47,600 nucleotides of DNA from Opitutia bacterium (GTDB lineage Bacteria; Verrucomicrobiota; Verrucomicrobiia; Opitutales; Opitutaceae): the NCBI GenBank assembly GCA_002737275.1, contig NSIG01000030.1, positions 1 through 47,600 of the forward strand, read 5' to 3'. A model generated the notes under the pieces. The model saw only the letters and a list, made by a program, of their open reading frames with translations. It did not search any database and was not told the DNA's origin. Positions 16,735 through 25,855 of the stretch are shown in pieces. A program made the position numbers and the translations under genes. Every line of letters starts with the position of its first letter. Positions within the stretch are counted from its first letter, which is position 1.

Positions 16735-17427
16735 TCACAGCAAATTCCTTTCCACCTTCCGCTCGAGGAAGCGCTCGAATTCCTTTCTCAGCTCCTTCGC
16801 TTTGCCCCGCAGCCCCGGCATGAGCGCGAGCCAGTTGTAGACCTCCTCACGCAGGTGTTTCGGCATGACCGGCTCCGTCACGCGCACCCGATCGAGCGCG
16901 CGCACGCAGTGCACTGCGATCTCATCACACATCTTCTGGGCATCGGCCGTGCTGTGCTGACCGGCAAGCCGGATGACTTCATCCATCCGACGATGCCGGC
17001 GCTTCAAAATCGTTTTGTAGGCCAGCAGGCTCGGCACGACCACGTTTACGGTGCGCGGGTAAAAACTCGCCATCAGGTTCCACGGATCGTTCCCGTCGCC
17101 CGCTTTTCGCAGATCGCTGCGCAGGATCACGCACGGAATATCCGCAAATTTCGCGAACATGAACTCCACCACAGTGCCGCTGTCCAGCTCTGTTCCATCG
17201 AAATTAAACAGCGCCAGATCACACGCCACCAGCGCCCTGATGTCCTGATCCCGCACCGCCCGCGCCGTGGTCCCGCGCGGCTCGAAATCCTGCGGCAACT
17301 CGCAGAGGTAACGTCCTTGCGATTTCTCGTAAATCGCCTCCGCGAGATACGCATTTCCGATCAGATGCTTCAACGTGAAGAGCTCGCTGGCGAAATAGAC
17401 GGTGGAGCTGCGCGGTTTTTTCTTCAT
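16735..17427 (-). CDS. Nucleoside 2-deoxyribosyltransferase-like protein with C-terminal extension
   Basis: A 230-residue protein whose first ~125 residues match the nucleoside 2-deoxyribosyltransferase fold: STVYFASELFTLKHLIGNAY, YLCELPQDFEPRG, and the active-site loop FNFDGTELDSGTVVEFMFAK, which holds the Asp and Glu expected for nucleoside binding and catalysis. About 100 further helical residues form a C-terminal extension not found in short enzymes, ending in a charged helix GKAKELRKEFERFLERK. The start at ATG 17427 (MKKKPRSSTVYF) was preferred to the track's 17472. Its position upstream of upp supports a nucleoside-salvage role. Transferase versus plain hydrolase activity cannot be told. 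Confidence 0.83.
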   Translation of the reverse strand: MKKKPRSSTVYFASELFTLKHLIGNAYLAEAIYEKSQGRYLCELPQDFEPRGTTARAVRDQDIRALVACDLALFNFDGTELDSGTVVEFMFAKFADIPCVILRSDLRKAGDGNDPWNLMASFYPRTVNVVVPSLLAYKTILKRRHRRMDEVIRLAGQHSTADAQKMCDEIAVHCVRALDRVRVTEPVMPKHLREEVYNWLALMPGLRGKAKELRKEFERFLERKVERNLL

Positions 17428-17516
17428 CGCGTGAACGTGCCTGAGGAAGTGGCCATTTCCTCCACCCCACAACGCTTTTTATCCGCTCCTGACGACGCCC
17501 GCCGGGCCACCCGTTT

Positions 17517-19931
17517 TCAGGGCCGCAACGTCACCGCATGCTCCGTCTTCCCCGGCAACAACGGCGTCGCGTCGCCCCGCACCCAAGCGGCGTGACCCGC
17601 TCGGAAAAACGGCGACAACGGATGTCCGCTCTGCCCGCCCGGCATGTGGAAAATCCCCTCGGCTTCACGCCCCGGCGACACTACGAGCCGCTCACTCGCG
17701 CCGTAATTAGGCCGCTGGAATCGCGGCATATCGCGGTCCCCCGGCAACTCATCGGCCGTCAGCCGCAACCATGCCGTCAGCCTGTTCGGCACCCACGCCG
17801 GCAACGTTTGCACCAACGGATGCTCGATCCGCGCCACGTTTTTCCGACCCCACGTCGCCTGCGCGAGCGAGGTCCCGCTCTGCTCCAACCCGGCGACCAC
17901 ATCGTCCGCCGCCGCGACCAGCAACTCCTCCCAACTGGACTCCCGCGGGCTCAACAGATGCAGCGGCTTCTGCTCCAACAACGCCCAGAGTGGCTCTTCA
18001 TACGGCAACCGCCCCCAGTTAAATTTTCTGTCAACCGCGACGCACGAGGCGAAGATCGGATCGAGCACCCGCTTCGCCACCGCATCCCGCCACGCTCGCA
18101 CCGACCGATAGCCCACGTCGGCGGTGGTCGCCCGTGCCGCGCCGCTTTCGACGCGCTCGCGCAGTTCCGCCCGGTCCGGCTTCCCCGCGACGACTTCCGG
18201 CGAGAGCACCCGCAACAACAACTCCCGCCAACGGCCCAACGCCAAGGCCCGGTCATCCAGCTGCAGCGCCAACAGATCCTTCGGCTCCGCCCGCTCCAGC
18301 CCCGCGAGCGCGTCCCGAATCTGCGCCGCTCGCATCGGAAAATCGTGCCCTCCGTCACCCAACCTCGCCGCCGCCGCACCCCCTAGCATCCGGTGGTTGG
18401 CGCTCCATAACCGCCCGCCCGCCGGCGCGCGCACCACCGGCACTTCGTCCGGCGTCAACAGGCCGTCCCAACGACGATCGCCAAACGTCCACATCACCGG
18501 AAACCGTCCGTCGACGCCGACGCGTTTCGGCACCCGTCCCGCGAGCGTCCAGGCGATCTCACCCGCGGAATCTACTATCAAAACATTGAGCGGTGTCACT
18601 CCCGAGCGCTGCGCCACTGCCACCGCCGCCGCCGTGTTCGCCGCCGTCTCGAAGCCGAAGAATCCAAAATTAATCGCCTCCGGCTCATGCGCGATCCAGC
18701 GCTGCGCGATCGGCCGGTCTTTTTCATCGGCGCCCACAATCGGTCCCCAAACCGTCCAGCGATATTCCATCACCACCGGTTCCCCGCCCTGCACGAGGAT
18801 CGTTTCGGGCCGCACTTCGATCTGGGCCAGCGCTTCACGTCCCGGCACCCGGTAGAGCTCGGGTGAGATTCCCGTCTGCACGACCACCAGATCGCTCGTA
18901 TCGATCTGCGCCGCCGTGACACCCCAGGCCACGCGACCATTGCTTCCGACGATCAAGCTCGGGTTTCCCGGCAACGTCGCTCCGACGACCCGTCGTTGGG
19001 TTCCTTCATCCGTCCACACCAGGGCCGCGCGATACCACGTGTTCGGCAGGCCCAGCCGCAGGTGCATGTCATTCGCCAGCATCGCGACTCCGCTCGCCGT
19101 GTGGGCGCCCGCCAACGCAAACGCATTCGAGCCCGGCAACTCGCGCTCGCTGTCACCGGGCGCAAGCCCCGAGACCTTGGCCGGCGCCGCCGCGCCTGCC
19201 CGTCGCAGATTGATCGCTTGCACCGGTGGAATTTTCGCCAACGGGGCGGTGCTCCCATCCAGCGCCGCGTCGCGCGGTCCGATCAGCGGGACGAAAAAAG
19301 CCAGCGCCTCGGCACCCAGCGTCTCCCGCAGCGTGCCCAGCATCCGCTCGTAGCCAACCGGGTCCGGCTGCATATCGAGCGTGATCGCATAACTCACCAA
19401 CCCGCAGTCCTCCGCGCGCCACGGCTGGGGAGTCACGCGCAACGCCAGGTATTCAAACGGTTTTTCGCCGAGTGCCGTCAGGCCTGCATTCACGCCCGCC
19501 GTATAGGCCTGCACGATGGCACGCTCTTCCGCCGTCGCCCGCGCCACGGCCCCTCTCGCCAACGCGCGAAACCCATGCATCCGGGCCGCTTTGTCCAAGC
19601 CCAAAGCTCCCGCGCCGACCACTTCGGCCAACTCGCCCGCCGCTTTTCGCCGCATCAGATCCATCTGGAAAAAACGCTCTTGCGCGTGGATCCAACCGAG
19701 CGCCCGCGCGACGTCCGTCCGGTTCGCACCCGTGATCGTCGGCACGCCCAACCCATCACGATCGATCGTGACCCCCGCAGTCAGTCCCGCCACGGTCGCC
19801 GGTCCGTCGAGTTGCGGCAGGCTCGCCTGCATCCGCAGGTAAAACCAGGCGCCGGCAACCGCGCCCAACCCGCCGGCGACCGCCAGCATCCACCCGCCGA
19901 TTTTCAAACTCTTGACGATTCGGGAAGCCAT
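17517..19931 (-). CDS. Penicillin acylase family protein (Ntn amidase)
   Basis: An 804-residue Ntn-hydrolase precursor. An N-terminal membrane anchor or signal (KIGGWMLAVAGGLGAVAGAW) is followed by the A-chain start VTIDRDGLGVPTITGANRTD and GWIHAQERFFQMDLMRRKAA. The self-cleavage site is ELPGSNAFALAGAHTASG, where the Ser after Gly becomes the B-chain nucleophile. B-chain motifs include MLANDMHLRLGLPNTWYRA, VWGPIVG and the late GQSGHPLSPFF. The family hydrolyses amide bonds in beta-lactams or acyl-homoserine lactones; the real substrate here is unknown. Periplasmic. The next gene downstream (17427) is 89 bp away. Confidence 0.93.
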   Translation of the reverse strand: MASRIVKSLKIGGWMLAVAGGLGAVAGAWFYLRMQASLPQLDGPATVAGLTAGVTIDRDGLGVPTITGANRTDVARALGWIHAQERFFQMDLMRRKAAGELAEVVGAGALGLDKAARMHGFRALARGAVARATAEERAIVQAYTAGVNAGLTALGEKPFEYLALRVTPQPWRAEDCGLVSYAITLDMQPDPVGYERMLGTLRETLGAEALAFFVPLIGPRDAALDGSTAPLAKIPPVQAINLRRAGAAAPAKVSGLAPGDSERELPGSNAFALAGAHTASGVAMLANDMHLRLGLPNTWYRAALVWTDEGTQRRVVGATLPGNPSLIVGSNGRVAWGVTAAQIDTSDLVVVQTGISPELYRVPGREALAQIEVRPETILVQGGEPVVMEYRWTVWGPIVGADEKDRPIAQRWIAHEPEAINFGFFGFETAANTAAAVAVAQRSGVTPLNVLIVDSAGEIAWTLAGRVPKRVGVDGRFPVMWTFGDRRWDGLLTPDEVPVVRAPAGGRLWSANHRMLGGAAAARLGDGGHDFPMRAAQIRDALAGLERAEPKDLLALQLDDRALALGRWRELLLRVLSPEVVAGKPDRAELRERVESGAARATTADVGYRSVRAWRDAVAKRVLDPIFASCVAVDRKFNWGRLPYEEPLWALLEQKPLHLLSPRESSWEELLVAAADDVVAGLEQSGTSLAQATWGRKNVARIEHPLVQTLPAWVPNRLTAWLRLTADELPGDRDMPRFQRPNYGASERLVVSPGREAEGIFHMPGGQSGHPLSPFFRAGHAAWVRGDATPLLPGKTEHAVTLRP

Positions 19932-19945
19932 GGGACGCAGGGTTT

Positions 19946-20899
19946 TTAAAGCGTGAAGTGCTCTCGAATCTTGGCCACGAGCACCGGCACGGGCTCCGCG
20001 ATATCGAGCATCAAAGCGTCCGTCGGCGACTCCAAGGTCATCAGTTGCGAGTCGAGCATCTCAGGCTTCATAAAGTGCCCTTTCCGTGCCGCGATTCGCT
20101 GCCGGATTAACTCGGGCGAACCATGCAAATGCACCAGCTTCACGCCCCGAGAGTGCTCGATCACAAACTTCCGATACGATTCCTTTAACGCCGAGCACGT
20201 CACGATGCCGCTCTCACCGCGCGCCAAGGTCGCCGTGATGTGCACCCGGATCGACGCCAGCCAAGGATCACGGTCCGAGTCCTGCAGCGGCTGGCCCGCA
20301 GCCATTTTGGCGATGTTGGACGGCGGATGAAAGTCGTCCGCGTCCCGAAAATCCCAGCCGATCGAGTCCGCGAGCGCCTGGCCCACCGTCGTCTTGCCCG
20401 TGCCCGCCACCCCCATGATCAACACGATCAACGGCGGCCGCAGCTCCCAACTCTTGGCCGCGACCGGGTCCCGGCCTTCGTCAAAATCGATGAAATCAAA
20501 CATCGTCTCGATCACCTTGCCCGGAAATCCGCCCGCCTCGCGGACGCGCCGCTCGATCGTGGTCCGGCTTTCATCCCGCCAGCCCCGCTTCATCATAAAC
20601 GCATTCCAAACCGCACGCTCATCGTCCGATCGCGGCGTGCATACCGCTCCCGCCCACGCCAGCACTTCTGCATCCGATTCGCCGCGCAGCACCCGCTTTT
20701 TCACCGCCGCGTAACTCACGCCGAGAAACGTGCAGCACCGCGCGTCGAACCGGCCCGGGGTTTGATCGCCAAGATTCTCCCGGTAATCCTCCGGCAGCAT
20801 CCCGCGCGCATGCAGCCGGATCTTGTCGAGCATTCGCCCGAAATAGACGAGGCGACCGACAAGAGCGTAGGGACTGCGAAGACCTGAGACTTTAGGCAT
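19946..20899 (-). CDS. DUF5069-gluconokinase fusion protein
   Basis: A 317-residue two-domain protein. Residues 1-130 are a DUF5069 domain (GLRSPYALVGRLVYFGRMLDKIRLHARGML, quoted in part; then CTFLGVSYAAVKKRV). Residues about 155-317 form a gluconokinase of the thermoresistant GntK type: P-loop MGVAGTGKTTVGQALA, WDFRDADDFHPPSNIAKMAAG, then CSALKESYRKF and GHFMKPEMLDSQLMTLE. The kinase makes 6-phosphogluconate from gluconate. DUF5069 is of unknown function and usually stands alone. The start was moved to ATG 20899; residues before it do not match DUF5069. It lies 14 bp upstream of the penicillin acylase start, so the two are probably one transcript. Confidence 0.88.
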   Translation of the reverse strand: MPKVSGLRSPYALVGRLVYFGRMLDKIRLHARGMLPEDYRENLGDQTPGRFDARCCTFLGVSYAAVKKRVLRGESDAEVLAWAGAVCTPRSDDERAVWNAFMMKRGWRDESRTTIERRVREAGGFPGKVIETMFDFIDFDEGRDPVAAKSWELRPPLIVLIMGVAGTGKTTVGQALADSIGWDFRDADDFHPPSNIAKMAAGQPLQDSDRDPWLASIRVHITATLARGESGIVTCSALKESYRKFVIEHSRGVKLVHLHGSPELIRQRIAARKGHFMKPEMLDSQLMTLESPTDALMLDIAEPVPVLVAKIREHFTL

Positions 20900-20968
20900 G
20901 AGCAGTTGAGTTAAACTCCATTGAAAAAACCGGCGGCCAATCCGCAATCGCCAATCCAACCCCGAGGC

Positions 20969-21241
20969 TTACTCGCCCAGAAAATACATCAACGTACACA
21001 CCCCGGCAAAAATCACCGTCGGCAAGGTGACCCACAATGGATTCACCGGCACGTTGTAATGCCCCACCGCCCACGCGACCAACCAGCACTTCAGCGCGAT
21101 CAAAATCCAACCGGCGAGCATCAGTCGCTTCGACTTCGCCGACCGCGGCGCGCGCCGCGTCACCCTCACCTCGCGGACAAATTCCAAATCGTAACTCGGC
21201 GGCGACCGGCGGGAAATCAGTTGGAGAAGATTGGAGAACAC
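20969..21241 (-). CDS. Small membrane protein, hypothetical
   Basis: A 90-residue protein with a basic N-terminal half (LQLISRRSPPSYDLEF then RVTRRAPRSAKSKRL) and two membrane segments, MLAGWILIALKCWLVAWAVG and PLWVTLPTVIFAGVCTLMYF. The start is uncertain: a GTG at 21241 with an upstream GGTGGGAG is preferred over the track's 21346, whose extra N-terminus is Gly/Ala/Cys-rich and unlike coding sequence. It lies 69 bp upstream of the fusion kinase gene, same strand. Unknown family. Confidence 0.6.
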   Translation of the reverse strand: MFSNLLQLISRRSPPSYDLEFVREVRVTRRAPRSAKSKRLMLAGWILIALKCWLVAWAVGHYNVPVNPLWVTLPTVIFAGVCTLMYFLGE

Positions 21242-21377
21242 GCTCCCACCATATCGATCTGCGCCGAATTGCAACGCGCATGCCCCGGTGCACGCCACCG
21301 CGCCCGAGCCGGCGAAGTTATCCCGCACGGCCACGTGGTCGCCCAAAGACCTTCACCGCTTGCCCCACCCCGCCGCC

Positions 21378-22931
21378 TCACCGCCCATACATCGCCCCGA
21401 GCGATTTCAGATACGCGGCGGTGCCACCCGTGGTGAGTTGCTCGATTTGCCCGGAGCGGGCGCGCCACTGCCAGTTGCCCTGCGGTTTGCCCGGGGAGTT
21501 GAAGCGCGCTTCGCTGCCGAGGCTCAGCACATCCTGCAGGGGAAAGACCGCCAATCGGCTCACCGCCGCGTAGCTCGCGCGGATCAAGTCCCACGCCACT
21601 TCGCGGCCGTCCACCCGCAGGTAGCGCCGCACGTGGTCGCGCTCTTTCTCCGAGGTCGTGGCATACCAGCCGATCGTCGTGTCGTTGTCGTGCGTGCCGG
21701 GATAGATCACGCCGTTCGCCACCAAATTGTGCGGCAGGTAAAGATTCTCCGCGTCGTCGCCGCCAAACGCGAATTGTAAAATCGCCATTCCCGGCAACCC
21801 CGTCGCCTCGCGCAGCGCCACCACGCTCGGCGTCAGCTCGCCCAAATCTTCCGCGATGATCTTCGCCTCCGGAAACGCCGCCCGCACCGATTTGAACAGC
21901 TCCAACCCCGGCGCCTGTACCCACTCTCCCGTGCGCGCCGTCGGCGCCGTCGCCGGAATCCGCCAGTAGGCATCAAACCCGCGGAAATGGTCGATCCGCA
22001 CTACGTCGCATAGTTCAAACGACGCCCGCAACCGCGCGTGCCACCACGCGAAGCCGCCGGCCACATGCCGCTCCCACTGGTAGAGCGGATTACCCCAAAG
22101 CTGGCCGTCCGCCGAAAAATAATCTGGCGGCACGCCCGCCACCGCCAGCGGGCGACCCGTCTTCGCATCCAATTCAAACAGCTCCGGATTGGCCCACACG
22201 TCGGCCGAGTCCGCCGACACGAAGATCGGGATGTCGCCGATAATCTCGATTCCCCGCGAGGTGGCCGCCGCCCGCAGCGCCCGCCACTGCGCAAAAAACA
22301 GGTATTGATAAAACGCGTGGGCCTCCGCCTCCGCCGCCAGTTGTTTTCGTAACGGGGTTTTCTCCGCCGCCGCCAGCGAGCGCACCGCCGCCGGCCACTC
22401 CCACCAGGCGAAGCCATTGTGGTAATCTTTCAGCGCCAAGAAAAACGCGTAGCCGTCGAGCCACGCCGCCTGCTTCTTTTGGAACGCGGCGAAGGTCTCG
22501 CCGTCGGCCGCAAGCACCGGCGAACCCGCCCGCTTGAACCGCGTAAAGGCCAACGCGAGCAGCGGCCGCTTTTGCTGATAGAGCGCCCCGTAATCCACCC
22601 GGTCCGCACTCAGCTTGGCTAGCGGCGCGATCTCGGCTTGGGTCAACATTCCCGGCGCCACCAGCGCCCGCAGATCGACCAAATACGGATTGCCCGCAAA
22701 CGCCGAAAAACACTGGTAGGGCGAATCCCCGTAACCCGTCGGCCCGAGCGGACAAATCTGCCAATACTTTAGCCCGGCTGCCTGGAGAAAATCCAGGAAC
22801 CGCACCGCATTGGCATCGAAGGTCCCGACGCCTTGATCACCCGGTAACGCCGTCGGGTGCAACAACACCCCCGCCGCGCGGGCAGCGAGCCAATTGAAAA
22901 GTGGAACGGGAGTTACGGCGGTCTTGGGCAT
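21378..22931 (-). CDS. malQ: 4-alpha-glucanotransferase (amylomaltase)
   Basis: A 517-residue GH77 enzyme that transfers alpha-1,4-glucan segments between maltodextrins. Motifs: ARAAGVLLHPTALPGDQGVG and WQICPLGPTGYGDSPYQCFS near the start; nucleophile Asp in CDVVRIDHFRGFDAYWRIPA; acid/base Glu in AKIIAEDLGELTP; and the transition-state Asp in IYPGTHDNDTTIGWY. Cytoplasmic, for glycogen or maltose metabolism. The start was set at ATG 22931 (MPKTAVTPVPLFNWL); the track's 23 extra residues have no counterpart. It stands alone after the DUF481 terminator. Confidence 0.96.
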   Translation of the reverse strand: MPKTAVTPVPLFNWLAARAAGVLLHPTALPGDQGVGTFDANAVRFLDFLQAAGLKYWQICPLGPTGYGDSPYQCFSAFAGNPYLVDLRALVAPGMLTQAEIAPLAKLSADRVDYGALYQQKRPLLALAFTRFKRAGSPVLAADGETFAAFQKKQAAWLDGYAFFLALKDYHNGFAWWEWPAAVRSLAAAEKTPLRKQLAAEAEAHAFYQYLFFAQWRALRAAATSRGIEIIGDIPIFVSADSADVWANPELFELDAKTGRPLAVAGVPPDYFSADGQLWGNPLYQWERHVAGGFAWWHARLRASFELCDVVRIDHFRGFDAYWRIPATAPTARTGEWVQAPGLELFKSVRAAFPEAKIIAEDLGELTPSVVALREATGLPGMAILQFAFGGDDAENLYLPHNLVANGVIYPGTHDNDTTIGWYATTSEKERDHVRRYLRVDGREVAWDLIRASYAAVSRLAVFPLQDVLSLGSEARFNSPGKPQGNWQWRARSGQIEQLTTGGTAAYLKSLGAMYGR

Positions 22932-23077
22932 GGCGGATTTCGGGCGAGATTGGGCGACACGCCCCGCCCCGGCGCAAATCGTAATTCCACCCGCACTCAC
23001 TGACCACGATCAGCAACCACCCTCCGCCTGCATAAAACCTCCGTCCCCACGCCCAACCCCATCATCAATCCAAAAAT

Positions 23078-23108
23078 AAAAAAGGCCTCAGACAGAACTT
23101 GAGGCCTT
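23078..23108 (-). terminator. Rho-independent terminator of the DUF481 gene
   Basis: On the minus strand a perfect 9-bp stem (AAGGCCTCA / TGAGGCCTT) with a 9-nt loop is followed by TTTTTTATTTTTG. It lies 42 bp beyond the DUF481 stop and ahead of malQ. Confidence 0.88.
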
Positions 23109-23149
23109 CGACCGCGGATTACTCCGCGAAACGTCCGCGACGCACCCGC

Positions 23150-24190
23150 TTACTTCCAGCTCAGCGCGAGCCGGGTGAAGTAGGTCGTGTCGAGTTTGTC
23201 GACGCCACGACCGGGCTGGCTGTTGTAATCGTTGGCGACGCCGACCCGGAGCTTCCACTGCGTGCTCGCGATCGGGAGTTCCAACAAGCTCTCATGGGTG
23301 ACCACGTAGACGCCGAAGTCTTCAAACGTCGGAACGAGGGACAGGCGGTTGATCAAAATCGAATTTTCCAATTGCAGGCGATGGTTGAGGCCGAAGTCCA
23401 AACCGGCCGCCTTCACATCTTCGGTGCGGGGGTTGTTGTAACCGGCATAGCGGAACGACAAACCCGCGCGGCCCGTGAGCGCCTGCTTCGCGTCCTTGAT
23501 GAGATCGTAGCCCAAACCGGCCGCCGCCACATCGTAAAGTTCGATGTCCTTGATCCGGTCGAAGCCGCCTTCGTTACGCACATACCAAGATTTCTGGCTC
23601 GCGAAGTTGTTCGCGTAGTCCACGCCCACTTTGAACTGGTCGGCCGATTTTTCGCCGTCCGAAACCTGCCGGTCATAGCCGGTGTAGAACTGCAGCGTGT
23701 CCTGCACACCTGCGAGGGTCGCGCGAAACGCAAACGCCGTGGCCAACTGGCTTTTATTACCGCTTTTACCCGACACATCAACCGCCGCCTCGTAGGCCCA
23801 ACCCCGCTCGAGCGCGGCGATGGCCGGATCTTTGCCGCCGGCCGCCCAGCTCGCCGCGACTTTGTCCACAGAAGTGGAGATCACGCCATCGGCGCCCGCG
23901 ATCTTCACCGCGCCGCCCACCGTGGAGACTTTGCCGTCGATCCGCGCGCCGCTCGCGAGCCGCACCGCAACCGCGCTGTCCGTCGTGATCGAAACGACAT
24001 CGCTCTGCTTGATCGTGATCGCGCCGGCATAGGACGTCATCAATGTGACGTTGCCGCCGTCGATTTTGGTCACCGTCCCGACGAGGCGGGAACCGTCTTT
24101 CGTCTCGATCGTATCGGCCGAAAGCATCGCGCTCGAAAGCGCAATCAACATGGCCGCCGAAGCGGACCGCAGAAATTTAGATAAGCTCAT
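23150..24190 (-). CDS. DUF481-family outer-membrane beta-barrel protein
   Basis: A 346-residue exported protein. A signal peptide (cut near ALSSAMLSA-DT) leads to an N-terminal domain with two repeated phrases, DTIETKDGSRLVGTVTKIDG and ITIKQSDVVSITTDSAVAVR, a small beta repeat often found before DUF481. The rest is a barrel of alternating strands such as DTLQFYTGYDRQVSDGEKSA, DQFKVGVDYANNFASQK and WKLRVGVANDYNSQPGRGVD, and it ends LDTTYFTRLALSWK. Role unknown; the family is thought to be an outer-membrane porin-like or structural protein. It is transcribed divergently from the methyltransferase, with promoters for both in the 138-bp gap. Confidence 0.9.
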   Translation of the reverse strand: MSLSKFLRSASAAMLIALSSAMLSADTIETKDGSRLVGTVTKIDGGNVTLMTSYAGAITIKQSDVVSITTDSAVAVRLASGARIDGKVSTVGGAVKIAGADGVISTSVDKVAASWAAGGKDPAIAALERGWAYEAAVDVSGKSGNKSQLATAFAFRATLAGVQDTLQFYTGYDRQVSDGEKSADQFKVGVDYANNFASQKSWYVRNEGGFDRIKDIELYDVAAAGLGYDLIKDAKQALTGRAGLSFRYAGYNNPRTEDVKAAGLDFGLNHRLQLENSILINRLSLVPTFEDFGVYVVTHESLLELPIASTQWKLRVGVANDYNSQPGRGVDKLDTTYFTRLALSWK

Positions 24191-24328
24191 GATAATCGGA
24201 GAGATCTCCAGCTCCTAAAAATCTGTCAATCTCAAGCCCACCCCGCTGGGTAATTTTACAGAGGCGTCACGGCAACGCGGCTCGACACTGCCCGACTCGC
24301 AGCTTTGCCTCCGCTTAACGCTCCACGC

Positions 24329-25261
24329 ATGTCCGCCCCCGTCCAACGCCCTTCCCTCATCGTCGCCGACCGCTGGCGCGATTACCAACTTCTCGACTGT
24401 GGCGACGGCCTGAAACAGGAGCGCTGGGGCGCCTACAATCTCGTCCGGCCCGATCCCCAGATCATTTGGCCCCGCCACGGTTCCGCCGGCAGCATCGCGC
24501 CCCCGGGCGCGCCGGGCGCGAAATGGGACGGCTGGGATGGCTTCTACCACCGCAGCGAACAGGGCGGCGGTAAATGGGAATACCGCAAATCCCTACCCGA
24601 CCACTGGAAGCTCGCCTACGATTCGCTCGGGCTGACGTTTAAGATCCACCCGACGTCGTTCAAACACACCGGCCTCTTCCCCGAGCAAGCCGTCAACTGG
24701 GAGTGGTTCTCCGCCAAAATCAAAACCGCCCGCGCCGCCGGCCGGCCGGTCAATGTCCTCAACCTCTTCGGCTACACTGGCGCCGCCACCTGCGCCGCCG
24801 CCAAAGCCGGCGCGAGCGTCACCCACATCGACGCCGCCGAAGGCATGGTGAAATGGTGCAAGGAAAACGCCGTGCTCTCCGGCCTCGTCGATGCACCCAT
24901 CCGCTACATCGCCGACGACTGCCTCAAATTCGTCCGCCGCGAGCAGAAGCGCGGCAAATTCTACGACGCCATCATCATGGACCCACCCACCTACGGCCGC
25001 GGCGCCACCGGCGAGATGTGGAAGCTCGAAGAACACCTCTGGCCGCTGCTCACCGAGTGTCGCGCCCTGCTCACGCCCTCGCCGCTCTTCTTCATGATCA
25101 ACGCCTACACCGCGCGCCTCTCCCCCACTGTCGTGGCGAATCTCCTCAACGAGCTCATGCACGGTCGCGGCGGATCAATCACCGCCGGCGAAGTCGGCCT
25201 CCCGATCCAACGCGACGGCAAAGTCCTCCCCTGCGGCATCTACGGCCGCTGGGAAGCGTGA
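24329..25261 (+). CDS. Class I SAM-dependent methyltransferase (RlmI/RlmK-like)
   Basis: A 310-residue methyltransferase. The SAM-binding motif I is VLNLFGYTGAATCAAAKAGA, followed by the acidic THIDAAEGMVKWCKENA and the catalytic-type IIMDPPTYGRG (DPP-T/Y, as in RlmI/RlmL enzymes that modify 23S rRNA cytosine or guanine). The N-terminal half carries DYQLLDCGDGLKQERWG and PEQAVNWEW, typical of this Verrucomicrobiota/alphaproteobacterial subgroup. No PUA domain is visible, so RlmI itself is unlikely. The start at ATG 24329 omits eight track residues. Substrate is probably rRNA, by inference. Confidence 0.87.
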   Translation: MSAPVQRPSLIVADRWRDYQLLDCGDGLKQERWGAYNLVRPDPQIIWPRHGSAGSIAPPGAPGAKWDGWDGFYHRSEQGGGKWEYRKSLPDHWKLAYDSLGLTFKIHPTSFKHTGLFPEQAVNWEWFSAKIKTARAAGRPVNVLNLFGYTGAATCAAAKAGASVTHIDAAEGMVKWCKENAVLSGLVDAPIRYIADDCLKFVRREQKRGKFYDAIIMDPPTYGRGATGEMWKLEEHLWPLLTECRALLTPSPLFFMINAYTARLSPTVVANLLNELMHGRGGSITAGEVGLPIQRDGKVLPCGIYGRWEA

Positions 25262-25295
25262 GGTTGGGCGCGTTAGCCTCAACGCGCCAACTCCC

Positions 25296-25760
25296 TCAAC
25301 GATACTCCGCCAACTCCACGATGACCCCGTCGGGGTCGAGGAAGTAAACCAACGTCTTCCCACCCGCGCCTTCGTCGAATTTCACCACGCCACCCGGCAC
25401 CGCCGTCGGCTCGCCCCACACCTCGATGCCGGCGGCGCGCAACTTCGTCGTCACATCGGCGATATCGTCCACCCGCAGCGCAAAATGCCGCAGCCCGCGC
25501 GTGTTGGCGCGGGAGTTTTCCGGGAGCACCACGCCTGCCGGCGCGTGGTAATGGAGCAACTCGATCCGCGGCCCGCCCCCCGGCAACTCGACAAACACCG
25601 CATGCGCCTTCACCCCGGCAAGGCCGACGATCCGCTCGATCCACGCGCCTTCCAAATGCGCCTCCTTGGTTTTCACGAAGCCCAAGAAGTCGCAGTAAAA
25701 CTCCAACGACCGCGCCATATCGGCGACTACGATGTTCAAATGGTCGATTCCGCGGATCAT
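25296..25760 (-). CDS. VOC-family glyoxalase/dioxygenase-fold protein
   Basis: A 154-residue vicinal-oxygen-chelate protein with two beta-alpha-beta-beta-beta modules: IRGIDHLNIVVADMARSLEF with the first His ligand, RIELLHYHAP with a central Glu/His, RGLRHFALRVDDIADV with the second His, and VYFLDPDGVIVELAEY with the final Glu. Metal ligands are therefore complete. The start at ATG 25760 (or 25769) was chosen; the track's 31 extra residues include the translation of a dispersed repeat. It is convergent with the methyltransferase and divergent from the BadF-type kinase. Substrate unknown. Confidence 0.88.
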   Translation of the reverse strand: MIRGIDHLNIVVADMARSLEFYCDFLGFVKTKEAHLEGAWIERIVGLAGVKAHAVFVELPGGGPRIELLHYHAPAGVVLPENSRANTRGLRHFALRVDDIADVTTKLRAAGIEVWGEPTAVPGGVVKFDEGAGGKTLVYFLDPDGVIVELAEYR

Positions 25761-25814
25761 GCCGCCCATGCTCCGGCCCACGCCCGCCGCCGCAAGACCG
25801 TTTCCGGGCTTCTC

Positions 25815-25845
25815 CTTTTCGTGTATTTCGTGTGTTTCGTGGTTA
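25815..25845. repeat. Dispersed-repeat fragment between the VOC and kinase genes
   Basis: The sequence CTTTTCGTGTATTTCGTGTG continuing TTTCGTGGTTA has an internal near-repeat (TTTCGTGTATTTCGTGTGTTTCGTGG). It recalls 'cacgaaacacacgaa' words common between genes in this phylum. It sits in the divergent promoter region and is also translated in the spurious N-terminal extension of the VOC ORF. Confidence 0.55.
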
Positions 25846-25855
25846 CCTCTCACCC

